In this document: positions 9,477-18,192 of the stretch, one piece after another
Layout of the letters: each line of letters opens with the position of its first letter
Numbering within the stretch: the first letter of the stretch is position 1
Source: Tepidiforma sp.
GTDB lineage: Bacteria > Chloroflexota > Dehalococcoidia > Tepidiformales > Tepidiformaceae
NCBI RefSeq assembly: GCF_026003995.1
Contig: NZ_BPIG01000002.1
Location: 744,001 to 808,000, forward strand
Reading direction: 5' to 3'
Length of the DNA: 64,000 bases
The notes under the pieces: generated by a model
The model's input: only the letters and a program-made list of their open reading frames with translations
The model's database searches: none
What the model was told of the DNA's origin: nothing
Made by a program: the position numbers and the translations under genes

Positions 9477-10634
9477 CTACCCGCTCCCCGTTTCCGCGTC
9501 AGCCTCCGCCAGCGCCAGCGCGATCTCCTCCCGCACCCACGCCTCCTCCTCGACGCCCAGCCGCGCCGCGAGCAGCTCGCGCACCGCCGCGCCCGTCCTC
9601 GCCCCGAGCCGCCCCAGCGCCCACGCCGCGTGCCTCCGCACGAGTGCCGACGCGTCCTCCAGCGCCCGCGCGAGCACCGGCACGTCGCCCGGCCCGCCCG
9701 CGTTCCCGAGCGCGATGCACGCGTTCCGCGCCATCCCCTCCCGCTTCGCCCGCATGAGCGCGGTCCCCCGGTAGCGCGCTTCGAACGCCGCCTGGTCCAT
9801 CTCGATGAACTGGCGAAGCGCCGGCCAGGCCCGGTCGGCGTCCGCCGCCGCCAGTTCCGGGTCTGCCTCCCACCGCCCGCCCCCGACCGGGCACGCGTCG
9901 AGGCAGTCGTCGCAGCCGAACACCCGCGCGCCCATCGCGGCCCGCAGCTCCCGCGGGACCGGCCCCCGCAGCTCGATCGTCAGGTAGCTGATGCAGCGCC
10001 GCGCATCGACCGTGCCGCCGTCCTCCGCGATCGCCCCCGTCGGGCAGGCCGCGATGCACCGCCGGCAGGCGCCGCACGTCTTCTTCAGCGGCGGGTCCGG
10101 ATCCAGCTCCAGCGTCGTCGCGAGCACCCCCAGCAGCACCCACGGCCCGAACCCGGGCGCCAGCAGCATCGTCGACTTCCCCAGCCAGCCCAGCCCGGCC
10201 GCCGCCGCGTACGGCCGCTCGAGCAGCGGCCCGTAGTCCACCGTCGCCCGCGCCTCGCAGCCGAACTCCTCGCGCAGCCGCCGCACCGCCTTCCGCAGCC
10301 GCGATTCGAACACCCGGTGGTAATCCCGCCCTCGCGCGTACCGGGCGACGATGCCCCGCGCCTCCCCATCCCCCGGCGGCGCCGGGTCCGGCCCGCGCGC
10401 CGGCAGCGCGACGACCACCAGGCTCCGCGCCCCCGCGAGGAACCGTCCCGGGTCGGTCGCCCGCTCAACCCAGTTCGCGTCCATCCACCGCATCTCGCCG
10501 AACAGCCCGGCCTCCAGCCCGCGGAGCGCCGCCGCCCGGGCCCCCGCCGCCGGCTCCGCCCGCGCGATCCCGGCGAGCGGGAACCCTGCCTCGCGGCAGA
10601 CCTCCTTCACCCGCGCCTCGAGCTCCCCGGCCAC
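9477..10634 (-). CDS. queG: Epoxyqueuosine reductase QueG
   Basis: Iron-sulfur, cobalamin-dependent enzyme for the last step of queuosine synthesis in tRNA. Its two 4Fe-4S ligand sets are visible: CGACRRCIAACPTG near residue 180 and CDDCLDACPVGG near 235. The C-terminal third carries HEAT-like repeats (ALEDASALVRRHAAWALG), as in known QueG. From the GTG at 10634 the product is 385 residues, close to the usual 380. The frame is open further upstream, but that extension has no QueG similarity. A divergent SufR-like regulator with its own cysteine cluster starts 201 bases away. Confidence 0.92.
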   Translation of the reverse strand: MAGELEARVKEVCREAGFPLAGIARAEPAAGARAAALRGLEAGLFGEMRWMDANWVERATDPGRFLAGARSLVVVALPARGPDPAPPGDGEARGIVARYARGRDYHRVFESRLRKAVRRLREEFGCEARATVDYGPLLERPYAAAAGLGWLGKSTMLLAPGFGPWVLLGVLATTLELDPDPPLKKTCGACRRCIAACPTGAIAEDGGTVDARRCISYLTIELRGPVPRELRAAMGARVFGCDDCLDACPVGGGRWEADPELAAADADRAWPALRQFIEMDQAAFEARYRGTALMRAKREGMARNACIALGNAGGPGDVPVLARALEDASALVRRHAAWALGRLGARTGAAVRELLAARLGVEEEAWVREEIALALAEADAETGSG

Positions 10635-10690
10635 CTCTCCATTGTCGCGCCTCCCCCGCCGGCGCGCCGTCCAACATTTCGCCGTGATGT

Positions 10691-10703
10691 CGAAGATGCT
10701 TCG
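10691..10703. promoter_or_regulatory. Inverted repeat in the queG / SufR-like divergent region
   Basis: CGAAG-N3-CTTCG is a short perfect dyad in the 201-base region between two divergent starts, a place where a regulator commonly binds. I could not find a convincing -35/-10 pair for either gene here, so this is only a candidate operator. Confidence 0.25.
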
Positions 10704-10835
10704 CGCGACAACATTGCATGCCAGCGTAAGACTTGCCATTCCGCGCTCTTCGCGCGCCAAAAAGCTCTTGAGTATCCGCTAAGCTACGTTTGCCCCTTCA
10801 ACGATCAGCGCAGCGTCCTTCACACTTCCGCATCC

Positions 10836-11480
10836 ATGCCCCCGATCACCTGCCTCGACCTCCTCGACCCGACCCGCCGCGCGCTCCTCGTCGCGCTCCG
10901 CCGCCTCGGCGGCGCGACCGCCGAAGAGGCCGCCGCCCACTGCTTCCTCTCCGTCGGCGCAGCCCGCCAGCACCTCCAGTCGCTCGAAGCGCAGGGCCTC
11001 GTCGCCCACGCGCCGCTGCGTCACGGTCCCGGCCGGCCCCGTCACCGCTACCTCCTCACCGCCGCCGGCGAAGCCCTCTTCCCGAAACTCGACCACGAAG
11101 CCCTCGATACCCTCCTCGAGGCCATCGAACAGGAAGCCCCCGACGTCCGCGAACGCCTGCTCCGCCGCCTCGTCGAAGGCACCATCAGCCGCTACCGGCC
11201 CGCCTTCGAAGCCCATGGCCGCGGTTCACCCCTCCGCGGCGCCGTCGCCGTCTTCGAAGAGGCCGGCTACCTCCCGGAGGTCCGCGAGACGCCCGCCGGC
11301 ATCGCCATCACGCTCCACCACTGCCCCATCGCCGACGCCGCCCGCCGGCGCGGCCTCCTCTGCGAGGCCGAAGCCCGCTGCCTCGCGGCCGCCTTCGACG
11401 GCCTCCGGGTCGCCCGCGGCACGTTCCGGCCCGGCGGCGACGCCACCTGCACCTACATCCTCGAACCCGGCGACGGCTGA
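10836..11480 (+). CDS. SufR-like winged-helix regulator with Cys cluster
   Basis: Transcription regulator of 214 residues. The N-terminal 75 residues form a DeoR/ArsR-type winged helix (TAEEAAAHCFLSVGAARQHLQSLEAQGLV). The C-terminal half has the SufR-type cysteine layout, with Cys in HHCPIAD, LLCEAEARC and the terminal TCTYIL. In SufR such cysteines bind an Fe-S cluster and couple DNA binding to Fe-S status. The gene stands divergently beside queG, an Fe-S enzyme, not beside a suf operon, which is unusual. A very long frame is open upstream on this strand, but only this C-terminal part is protein-like. The ATG at 10836 lacks a strong ribosome site. Confidence 0.8.
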   Translation: MPPITCLDLLDPTRRALLVALRRLGGATAEEAAAHCFLSVGAARQHLQSLEAQGLVAHAPLRHGPGRPRHRYLLTAAGEALFPKLDHEALDTLLEAIEQEAPDVRERLLRRLVEGTISRYRPAFEAHGRGSPLRGAVAVFEEAGYLPEVRETPAGIAITLHHCPIADAARRRGLLCEAEARCLAAAFDGLRVARGTFRPGGDATCTYILEPGDG

Positions 11481-11486
11481 CCGGCA

Positions 11487-11522
11487 GTCGAAGGCCCCGG
11501 CGACGCGCGCCGGGGCCTCGAC
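11487..11522. terminator. Strong hairpin terminator between convergent genes
   Basis: A near-perfect stem of about 15 bp (GTCGAAGGCCCCGGCG against CGCCGGGGCCTCGAC) begins six bases after the regulator's stop. The acyl-CoA dehydrogenase gene ends 24 bases beyond it on the other strand, so it can serve both transcripts. Confidence 0.75.
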
Positions 11523-11545
11523 AGTCTGCGCTGACCGGCGGGGCC

Positions 11546-12766
11546 TCAGGCCACGCCGAAGTCCCAGCTCGCGCCGTCGTGGTACACCTTCAGCACGTTC
11601 TTCGCGATCAGGATCCGGTGCACTTCGTCCGGCCCGTCCGCGATCCGCAGCGTCCGTGCCCCCGTATACATCCCCGCCAGCGGCGTATCGCCCGAGACGC
11701 CCATCGCCCCGTGCACCTGGATGGCGCGGTCCACCACGCGCTCGTGTGCCGCCGGCACGTACACCTTCAGGCCCGAGATGAGCGTCCGCGGGTCCAGCCC
11801 GCTGTCGATCACCTCCGCCGTGTGAATCGTCATCAGCCGCGCCGTCACGATGTCGATGTACGAATCGGCGATGAACCCCTGGATGAACTGCTTCGTCTCC
11901 AGCTTCCCGCCGCGCACCTGCCGGTCCATCGAGCGCCGCACCATCAGGTCGAACGCCCGCCACATCTGGCCCACGCTGTTCATGCAGTGGAACACCCGGC
12001 CAGCGCCCAGCCGGTCCTGCGCCGCCTGGTGGCCGCTCCCCGTCCGGCCGAGCTGGTTCGTCACCGGCACCCGCACGTTCCGGTACTCCACCTCGCAGTG
12101 GTTCGATTCGATGCCCCAGACCTTGATCTTCCGGACGATGCGGAAGCCCGGCGTATCCGTCGGGACGATGATCTGCGTCATCTTCTCCTTCTGGCCGCCC
12201 GCGCCGTCCGGCTCCTCCGTCCGGCACATCACGATCGCGAAGGCCGCCCCGTCCGCGCCCGAGGTGAACCACTTCCGCCCGTTGATCACCCACTCATCGC
12301 CATCGCGCACGGCCCGCGTCTGGATCGCGTACGGGTCCGAACCGGGCGCGTCGGGCTCCGTCATCGAAAAGCACGACCGGATTTCTCCCCGGATGAGCGG
12401 CTCGAGCCACTTCTTCTTCTGCTCCTCCGTCCCGTACTTCAGCAGGATGGTCTGGTTGCCCGAATCCGGCGCCACCACCCCGAAGAGCGGGTTCGAATAC
12501 GGGCTCCACGCCAGGATCTCGTTCATGTAGGCGTGCTTCATGAACCCGATCCCCATCCCGCCGTACTCCTTCGGCAGGTGCGGTGCCCACAGCCCGGCCG
12601 CCTTCACGTGCTCCTGGATCTCGTGGCGGAGCCGCTGGGTCTCCGGGTTCCGGTAGTCCCCCAGCCGGTCCTCGTTCGGGATGATGTACCGGTTGACGAT
12701 GTTCGCCGTCGCCTCCCGGATCTGGTTGATCTCCGGGTCCAGCGTCGGCACCGGCGAAACCTGCAT
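11546..12766 (-). CDS. Acyl-CoA dehydrogenase family protein
   Basis: FAD-dependent dehydrogenase of 406 residues, full length for the family, likely acting in fatty-acid or related acyl-CoA oxidation. Motifs include CFSMTEPDAPGSD near residue 130 (FAD and substrate contact), VINGRKWFTSGA near 155, and the C-terminal ARTLRIADGPDEVHR with the helix that binds the cofactor. It looks closest to the ACAD10/11 branch, which is inference. The start at ATG 12766 has GGAGG eight bases upstream; an earlier in-frame ATG has none. The neighbouring DinB-like gene is on the same strand but separated by a terminator-like hairpin. Confidence 0.92.
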   Translation of the reverse strand: MQVSPVPTLDPEINQIREATANIVNRYIIPNEDRLGDYRNPETQRLRHEIQEHVKAAGLWAPHLPKEYGGMGIGFMKHAYMNEILAWSPYSNPLFGVVAPDSGNQTILLKYGTEEQKKKWLEPLIRGEIRSCFSMTEPDAPGSDPYAIQTRAVRDGDEWVINGRKWFTSGADGAAFAIVMCRTEEPDGAGGQKEKMTQIIVPTDTPGFRIVRKIKVWGIESNHCEVEYRNVRVPVTNQLGRTGSGHQAAQDRLGAGRVFHCMNSVGQMWRAFDLMVRRSMDRQVRGGKLETKQFIQGFIADSYIDIVTARLMTIHTAEVIDSGLDPRTLISGLKVYVPAAHERVVDRAIQVHGAMGVSGDTPLAGMYTGARTLRIADGPDEVHRILIAKNVLKVYHDGASWDFGVA

Positions 12767-12817
12767 GGGTGCGTCCTCCATCGATGTGCGATGGGCGAAG
12801 TCTACGCCGAAACGCAT

Positions 12818-12845
12818 GGGGCGCGCCGTCCGTTCGGCGCGCCCC
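12818..12845 (-). terminator. Hairpin terminator after the DinB-like gene
   Basis: An 11-bp perfect stem (GGGGCGCGCCG paired with CGGCGCGCCCC) with a 6-base loop lies 30 bases past the stop of the gene at 12875-13336 and before the acyl-CoA dehydrogenase start. Confidence 0.65.
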
Positions 12846-12874
12846 GCAGCGTCGCGTGGTCCTTCGAGGTCGCG

Positions 12875-13336
12875 TCAGGTAATCGGCCAGCGCGCGCTCG
12901 CCTCGTACGCGTGCGCAATCGGGTGGTGGATCCAGATCTGGGCGACCAGCTCGGCCTTCTCCATCTCGTAGCCGCCCAGTTTCACGACCGTGGCCAGGTC
13001 CGCCTCGTCCAGCCCCTCCACGAACTTCGCCGAGGCTTCCTGCCCATCGAGGATCGCCTGGATGACCTCCTCCCGGCTCTTCTCCTTCAGCGCCGCGATC
13101 GCCGCCGCGTTGTTCTGCGCCGCTGCCGCGCCCGTCACGGCGTCCAGCACGCCCGCGCCGAGCAGCGGGTAGAGCCGCGGCGCGGCCCCGGCCACCGCGG
13201 CGATGTGACGGTACGCGTCCCCGCTCGTCCACTGGTGGCCCAGCTGGTAGTCCCAGTCCTTCTTCCGTTCCGCGGCAGCCGCCACCCGCCGGCCAGCGAA
13301 CCGGATGCCCTCGGCCAGTTCCTGCTTCGAAATCAT
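12875..13336 (-). CDS. DinB / maleylpyruvate-isomerase-N-like protein
   Basis: Small soluble protein of 153 residues, mostly helical. WTSGDAYRHIAAVAG near residue 36 and WIHHPIAHAYEASARW near the C-terminus give a His pattern like that of the DinB/MDMPI four-helix fold, which uses three histidines to bind a metal. Proteins of this fold are often thiol-dependent transferases, but no substrate can be named. GAGGAG lies eight bases before the ATG. The family call rests on fold-type motifs and is moderate. Confidence 0.7.
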   Translation of the reverse strand: MISKQELAEGIRFAGRRVAAAAERKKDWDYQLGHQWTSGDAYRHIAAVAGAAPRLYPLLGAGVLDAVTGAAAAQNNAAAIAALKEKSREEVIQAILDGQEASAKFVEGLDEADLATVVKLGGYEMEKAELVAQIWIHHPIAHAYEASARWPIT

Positions 13337-13427
13337 GCTGTCGTCTCCTCAAAAGTGGGTCGCGCGTAGCGTGCGGCCCCGGCGGCCGTGCTCGCAACCG
13401 CCGCGTTGCCGCGACCTGAGGGAGCCA

Positions 13428-14267
13428 CTACTCGTAGCTCTCGTCCTCTGCCTCGACGTCCACGTCCGGGGTGGATTCGATGTCCTCGCCGGTCTCGCTC
13501 CAGCCCTCTTCCGTCTCCTCTTCCAGCTCCTCGTCTTCGTCGTACCCCCACTCCTCGTCCTCGTCCCGCCGGAGCAGGCCGCGCCGCGTGTACGCCCGGA
13601 TCTCCGAAAGCCGCGATTGCGGGAAGCTCACCTTGTCGATCATCGACGGGTGCTTGAACGTCTCCCGCAGGATGACCTTCGGCTGCTCGCCGGTGCTCAC
13701 CATCGCCGCGCTGTACCGGTTCCCCGCCTTCATCATCCGCGCCAGCCGCAGCCCGATGCGCGGCTCGATCATCCCCACGTACTCCCCGCGCACCGTCAGC
13801 ACGTTCACCGCGTTCCCCTGCACTTCGAGCTGCACGATGTCGCCCGCGTCCAGCACCGCCGCGACCTTCGGGTCTACCGCCTGCAGCGACGCCACCGCCG
13901 CGCTGCCCGTCTCTTCAACGAACAGCCGCGTATCGACCTGCGTCGGCGGCGCGCTCACCGGCGCATCGCGCAGCGCCGCCAGCCGGTCGATGTTCCGCCG
14001 CGCGATCTGGTTCGTTGGGTCCAGGTCGAGCGCCTTCTGGTAGGCGTCCAGCGCGTCCTGCACCTGCCCCAGCTCGCTCAGCGCCTTCCCGAGCCGGTTG
14101 TACCCCTCCGCTTCATTCGCGAAGAGCCGCGTGTATTCCCGGTTGACCTGCACGGCCTCCTGCCAGCGCCCGTTCACCGCCAGCTTGACCGCCTGCTCCG
14201 TGAGTTGCTTCTTCAGCTTCGCCCGCTCCTCGGGCGTCATCTCGTCGAGGTTCGTTTCGTTCGTCAT
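13428..14267 (-). CDS. TPR protein with acidic C-terminal tail
   Basis: Protein of 279 residues, probably cytosolic. An N-terminal tetratricopeptide array covers about residues 20-95 (GRWQEAVQVNREYTRLFAN, GYNRLGKALSELGQ, DALDAYQKALDLDP). A middle domain of about 110 residues includes EYVGMIEPRIGLRLARMMK, and the last 50 residues are almost all Glu/Asp, interrupted by Trp. TPRs mediate protein contacts; the acidic tail suggests a basic partner such as rRNA-bound protein or DNA. I know no function for this architecture. No signal peptide is visible. Confidence 0.8.
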   Translation of the reverse strand: MTNETNLDEMTPEERAKLKKQLTEQAVKLAVNGRWQEAVQVNREYTRLFANEAEGYNRLGKALSELGQVQDALDAYQKALDLDPTNQIARRNIDRLAALRDAPVSAPPTQVDTRLFVEETGSAAVASLQAVDPKVAAVLDAGDIVQLEVQGNAVNVLTVRGEYVGMIEPRIGLRLARMMKAGNRYSAAMVSTGEQPKVILRETFKHPSMIDKVSFPQSRLSEIRAYTRRGLLRRDEDEEWGYDEDEELEEETEEGWSETGEDIESTPDVDVEAEDESYE

Positions 14268-14358
14268 CTTCCGTCGCTTTCTACCCGCCCGGCGAAGCCG
14301 AAAGGATACGGCCAGCGCCCCGCTGGAGCAATCCGAAGCGCCCCGCGGCGCGCCGCCG

Positions 14359-14364
14359 TACCAT
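14359..14364 (+). promoter_or_regulatory. -10 box of a probable leaderless promoter
   Basis: TACCAT ends six bases before the ATG at 14371, with no Shine-Dalgarno sequence between. No clear -35 is present. Confidence 0.4.
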
Positions 14365-14370
14365 CATCCC

Positions 14371-14967
14371 ATGGCCTCTCCGGGCTCCCTCGCATCCATC
14401 GACCCCGGCGCCCTCGCCGAACGCATGGCCCGCGCCTGGGCCGATGCGGCCCCGCGCTTCGGCGCCTACCACCTCATCCTCCCCGGCGCCCCCGCGTTCG
14501 TCTGCAAGGTCGATGACTGCGAAGCCACCTGCTGCCGCGTCTTCTCCGTCGCCATGCACGACCGCGACGTCGACCACTTCGCGCGCGTCTCCGGCCTCGC
14601 GCCCGTCCAGTTCCTCGAGATTGAAAACGGCGAACCGATCCGGCTCCCCCTCGCGCAGCCCTACCTGCTCGCCCGCGACGACGGCCGCTGCCGCTTCCTC
14701 CAGCCCCGCCACCGCTGCGGCGCCTACGAAGCCCGGCCGACCGCCTGCCGCCTCTACCCCCACTTCGTCGTCTACTGGAACCTCGAAACCGCCCGCCCCG
14801 TCTACGCCGACCCGCCACCGCTCGCCGCCGCAGCCGCCGCCGGCCCCGTCGTCCCGCTCCTGCTCGGCCACGAGCAGTGCCCCGGGTTCACCGGCGCGCC
14901 GCTGACGGCACCCGAATGGCTCACACTCCTCGAAGCGACCGACCACCTCCAGCGGAACCTCGCCTGA
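14371..14967 (+). CDS. YkgJ-family cysteine cluster protein
   Basis: Protein of 198 residues with the CxxxCC zinc or iron cluster signature of UPF0153/YkgJ. The cysteines appear in CKVDDCEATCCRVF near residue 46, CRFLQPRHRCGAYEARPTACRLYP near 110, and a last one in HEQCPGF. Family function is unsettled; proposals include Fe-S or zinc binding. The frame extends upstream, but domain similarity starts just after ATG 14371 and a -10-like box lies six bases before it. The gene is divergent from the TPR gene and followed by the EamA transporter. Confidence 0.85.
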   Translation: MASPGSLASIDPGALAERMARAWADAAPRFGAYHLILPGAPAFVCKVDDCEATCCRVFSVAMHDRDVDHFARVSGLAPVQFLEIENGEPIRLPLAQPYLLARDDGRCRFLQPRHRCGAYEARPTACRLYPHFVVYWNLETARPVYADPPPLAAAAAAGPVVPLLLGHEQCPGFTGAPLTAPEWLTLLEATDHLQRNLA

Positions 14968-15027
14968 AACCGGCCCTGTCCTCTCCCGCGGCCGTGCCCT
15001 ACCCTCGAAGGTGAGCCCGCCGCATCC

Positions 15028-15954
15028 ATGTCCAGCCGCCACCTGTTCATCCTCTTCCTGCTCTCCGTCACGTGGGGAGCCTCGTTCCTCTTCATCAAGG
15101 TCCAGCTCGATGCCGGGCTCGAACCGCTCGCCGTCGCCAGCCTCCGCACCCTCCTCGGTGCCGCAGCCCTCGCGCCGTTCGCTTTCGCCGCGGCCCGCAC
15201 CGCGCGGCCGACTCCCCGCCAGGCCGTTCTCCTCGCAGCGCTCGGCCTGACCAACTTCGCCCTCCCGTGGACGCTCGTCGCTGTCGCCGAGCACCACATC
15301 TCGAGCGGCATGGCCTCCATCGCGAACGCCACCGCGCCGCTCTGGGCCGCCGTCCTCGCCGTCGCCTTCCTCCGCGATGAGCCGCTCACCCTCCAGAAAT
15401 CCCTCGGCCTCGCCTTCGGCTTCACGGGCATCGTCCTCCTCGCCGGGCCCGCCTCGCTCGCGCACCTCTCCGGCGAAGCCCTCGGCGTGAGCCTCATGCT
15501 CCTCTCCACCCTCAGCTACTCCTCCTCCGCCATCGTCATCCGCCGCACCCTCGGCGGCCTCCCGCCGGCACTCGTCGCCTTCGGGCAGGTCGCGGCCGCC
15601 GCCGCGGCGCTCGCGCCGCCCGCCCTCGCCACCGGCGGCTTCTCTGGCGCCGCCTGGGGCCCCGGCGTCCTCGGCTCCGCTGCCGCCCTCGGCGTGCTCG
15701 GTTCGGGCGTCGCCGTCGTGCTCTACATGGGCCTCATCCAGCAGATCGGCGCCGTCCGCTCCACGCTCGTCACCTATCTCATCCCGCCGTGGGGCGTCAT
15801 GTTCGGCTGGGCCATCCTCGGCGAACCGCTCGGCTGGAACCTCGTCGCCGGCCTCGCCGTCGTCCTCGCGGGCGTCCTCCTCGTCCAGGGCGTCATCCGG
15901 CTTCCCCTCTCCCGCGCACCCTCCCCGGAAGGTTCGGCCGCTGCCGGCCGCTGA
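15028..15954 (+). CDS. EamA/DMT-family transporter
   Basis: Inner-membrane protein of 308 residues made of two EamA repeats, ten predicted helices in all. It begins LFILFLLSVTWGASFLFIKVQL, the usual EamA opening, with a second repeat from about residue 155 (SLMLLSTLSYSSSAIVIRRT). Members export amino acids, purines or other metabolites; substrate cannot be predicted. It is the middle gene of a + trio with the YkgJ protein and the M20 hydrolase, but with separate spacing, so co-transcription is uncertain. Confidence 0.88.
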   Translation: MSSRHLFILFLLSVTWGASFLFIKVQLDAGLEPLAVASLRTLLGAAALAPFAFAAARTARPTPRQAVLLAALGLTNFALPWTLVAVAEHHISSGMASIANATAPLWAAVLAVAFLRDEPLTLQKSLGLAFGFTGIVLLAGPASLAHLSGEALGVSLMLLSTLSYSSSAIVIRRTLGGLPPALVAFGQVAAAAAALAPPALATGGFSGAAWGPGVLGSAAALGVLGSGVAVVLYMGLIQQIGAVRSTLVTYLIPPWGVMFGWAILGEPLGWNLVAGLAVVLAGVLLVQGVIRLPLSRAPSPEGSAAAGR

Positions 15955-15968
15955 GCCCGCCTTCCTGC

Positions 15969-15974
15969 TAAGCT
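15969..15974 (+). promoter_or_regulatory. -10 box of a probable leaderless promoter
   Basis: TAAGCT is followed by six bases and then the ATG at 15981, with no Shine-Dalgarno sequence. No clear -35 is present. Confidence 0.45.
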
Positions 15975-15980
15975 CCCGCC

Positions 15981-17168
15981 ATGGCCAGCCCCGAGCTCCC
16001 GCCCGTTCGCCCAGCCGTCCGCGCCCTCACCAGCCAGCTGATCGCCGACCGCCGCCATCTCCACCAGCACCCCGAACTCTCGTGGCAGGAGCACGAGACC
16101 CAGCGCTACCTGCTCCAGCGCCTGTCGGAACTCGGCCTCGCCGACGTCCGGCCCATCGCCCGGACCGGCGCCACGGCCCTCGTCGAAGGCGCTCGGCCCG
16201 GCCCCTGCGTCCTCTGGCGCGCTGACATCGACGCCCTCCCCGTCCCCGAGAAGAGCGGCCTCCCCTTCGCTTCGGTCAACGAGGGCGTCATGCACGCCTG
16301 CGGCCACGATACCCACATGGCCATCGCCCTCGGCCTCGCCGCCTGGGCGCAGCAGCACCGCGCCGACCTCCCGGGCGCCATCCGCTTCGTCTTCCAGCCC
16401 GCCGAAGAGGCCGCCGGCGGCGCGGCTGCCTGCATCGCTGACGGCGTCCTCGAGAACCCCCGCGTCGACGTCGCGCTCGGCCTCCACATCAGCGCCGATA
16501 TCCCCATCGGGGCCATCAACCTCGCCCCGGGCCCCTTCTTCGCCGCGCCGACCGCCCTCCGCATCGAAATCACGGGCCGGGGCGGCCACGCCGCCGCGCC
16601 CCACCAGGCCGTCGATGCCATCGTCGTCGCCGCCCACGCTGTCACCGCCCTCCAGACCGTCGTCAGCCGCTCCCTGCCCCCGTCCGAACAGGCCGTCCTC
16701 ACCATCGGCAAAATCCAGGGCGGCTTCCGCGGCAACGTCATCGCCGAATCCGCCGTCATGTCCGGCACCATCCGCTCCTACTCCGCTGCCGTCCGCGACC
16801 TCATGCTCCGCCGCACCGAAGAGATCCTCGCCGGCGTCTGCGCGGCCTTCGGCGCCACCTTCGAACTCCGCCACGAGACCTCCTGCCCGCCGCTCGTCAA
16901 CGACCCGGCTGTCACCGCCGAGGTGCTCGAGCTCGCCCGCGCGTACTTCGGCCCCGGCCGCGTCATCGGCGTCCCCACGATGGGCGCCGAAGACATGTCC
17001 GTCTTCCTCGAAGCCCGCCCCGGCTGCTACTTCTGGCTCGGCGCCCGCAACGAACGGAAGGGCATCGCCGGCCGCCACCACGACCCGGGCTTCGTCATCG
17101 ATGAAGACGCGCTGCCGCTCGGCGTCGAATTCGCCGCCCGCATGGTCGAACACTTCCTCCGGCGCTAG
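15981..17168 (+). CDS. M20 family amidohydrolase
   Basis: Zinc-dependent amidohydrolase of 395 residues in the IAA-amino-acid hydrolase / hippurate hydrolase group (M20D). Metal ligands sit in HACGHDTHMA near residue 104 and FQPAEEAAGG near 140. The lid domain carries GRGGHAAAPHQAVDAI, and the C-terminal part MGAEDMSVFLEARPG. The family cleaves N-acyl amino acids to a free acid and amino acid in the cytosol. Its end overlaps the convergent LOG gene by four bases. Confidence 0.92.
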   Translation: MASPELPPVRPAVRALTSQLIADRRHLHQHPELSWQEHETQRYLLQRLSELGLADVRPIARTGATALVEGARPGPCVLWRADIDALPVPEKSGLPFASVNEGVMHACGHDTHMAIALGLAAWAQQHRADLPGAIRFVFQPAEEAAGGAAACIADGVLENPRVDVALGLHISADIPIGAINLAPGPFFAAPTALRIEITGRGGHAAAPHQAVDAIVVAAHAVTALQTVVSRSLPPSEQAVLTIGKIQGGFRGNVIAESAVMSGTIRSYSAAVRDLMLRRTEEILAGVCAAFGATFELRHETSCPPLVNDPAVTAEVLELARAYFGPGRVIGVPTMGAEDMSVFLEARPGCYFWLGARNERKGIAGRHHDPGFVIDEDALPLGVEFAARMVEHFLRR

Positions 17169-17746
17169 CCCGCGATCAGCTCGAGCAGCCGCTCCACCGC
17201 CCCTTCGACCCCCGGCTCGAACGCCGCCAGCCCGCGGTTCTCCCGGCTCAGCAGCCCGTCCTCCTCCGCCCGGTCGAGGAACGCCTTCAGCCCGTCGAAG
17301 TAGCCGCCCACGTTCGCGAACACGAGCGGCCCGGCGTGCAAGCCCAGCTGCCGCCACGTCACCATCTCGAACGCCTCGTCCAGCGTCCCGTACGCTCCCG
17401 GCAGCGCGAGGAACCCCTGCGCCAGCCCGGCCATCAGCGCCTTCCGCTCAGCCATCGTCTCCACGACGTGCAGCTCCGTGACGCCCGAGTGCGCCAGCTC
17501 GAGGTCGACGAGCAGCCGCGGGATGACGCCGACCACGCGCCCGCCTGCCGCGAGGCACGCATCCGCGAGCGCCCCCATCAACCCGACCGTCGCCCCGCCG
17601 TAGACCACCGTCACCCCGCGCGCGGCGAGCAGCCGCCCCGTCTCCCGCGCCGCTTGGAGGTAGAGCCGGCGCGCGCCCGACCGCGAACCGCAGAACACCG
17701 CGACGGCAGGCGCGCCGCCACTACTCAGCGACCCACCGGTCGCCAT
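17165..17746 (-). CDS. LOG family protein (nucleotide 5'-monophosphate phosphoribohydrolase)
   Basis: Rossmann-like protein of 193 residues (TIGR00730). The family releases the base from cytokinin or purine nucleoside monophosphates. It has [15 protein letters not shown] near residue 48 and [16 protein letters not shown] near 116, a version of the PGGxGTxxE signature in which the second Gly is Ala. Arg and Lys of [10 protein letters not shown] lie between them as expected. The ATG overlaps the end of ndk by 26 bases, so it is the last gene of the tsaE-tsaB-ndk-LOG operon. The link to ndk suggests a nucleotide-salvage or housecleaning role, which is inference. Confidence 0.88.
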   Translation of the reverse strand: MATGGSLSSGGAPAVAVFCGSRSGARRLYLQAARETGRLLAARGVTVVYGGATVGLMGALADACLAAGGRVVGVIPRLLVDLELAHSGVTELHVVETMAERKALMAGLAQGFLALPGAYGTLDEAFEMVTWRQLGLHAGPLVFANVGGYFDGLKAFLDRAEEDGLLSRENRGLAAFEPGVEGAVERLLELIAG

Positions 17747-18179
17747 CCCGGTCCCAGCTCACCAGCTCGCCCGGTTCGAAGAAGAGCGCCAGCTCCCGCG
17801 CCGCGCTCTCCGGGCCGTCGCTCGCGTGGACCAGGTTCCGCCCCTTGTCGATCCCAAAGTCGGCCCGCACCGTCCCCGGCGCTGCCTCTACCGGGTTCGT
17901 CGCCCCGATCGTCGCGCGCACCACCCGGATCGCGTCCTTCCCCTCCCACGCGATGGCGATGACCGGCGCGCTGGTGATGAACTCCACCAGCCCCGGGAAG
18001 AACGGCTTCCCCACGTGCTCGGCGTAGTGCCGCTTCGCCAGCTCCCGCGTCACCCGCAGCAGCTTCATCCCGACGATCTTCAGCCCGCGGCGCTCCAGCC
18101 GCGCGATGATTTCCCCGGCGAGCCCCCGCTGCATCGCATCGGGCTTCACCAGGAACAGCGTGCGCTCCGTCGATTCCAA
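17721..18179 (-). CDS. ndk: Nucleoside diphosphate kinase
   Basis: Enzyme of 152 residues that moves the gamma-phosphate from ATP to other nucleoside diphosphates through a phosphohistidine. It begins [20 protein letters not shown], has [19 protein letters not shown] and the active-site His in [12 protein letters not shown] near residue 118. The usual HGSDS is replaced by HASDG, a change outside the catalytic His. It is 13 bases downstream of tsaB and overlaps the LOG gene. Confidence 0.95.
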   Translation of the reverse strand: MESTERTLFLVKPDAMQRGLAGEIIARLERRGLKIVGMKLLRVTRELAKRHYAEHVGKPFFPGLVEFITSAPVIAIAWEGKDAIRVVRATIGATNPVEAAPGTVRADFGIDKGRNLVHASDGPESAARELALFFEPGELVSWDRDGDRWVAE

Positions 18180-18192
18180 GCGTTCCTCCTCG

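Noticed and set aside
8115..10835. A very long open frame on the + strand running into the SufR-like gene
   Set aside because: It is Arg/Pro-rich antisense sequence of queG, the dienelactone hydrolase and the SDR. In this GC-rich DNA stop codons are rare in non-coding frames. Only the part from 10836 is protein-like.
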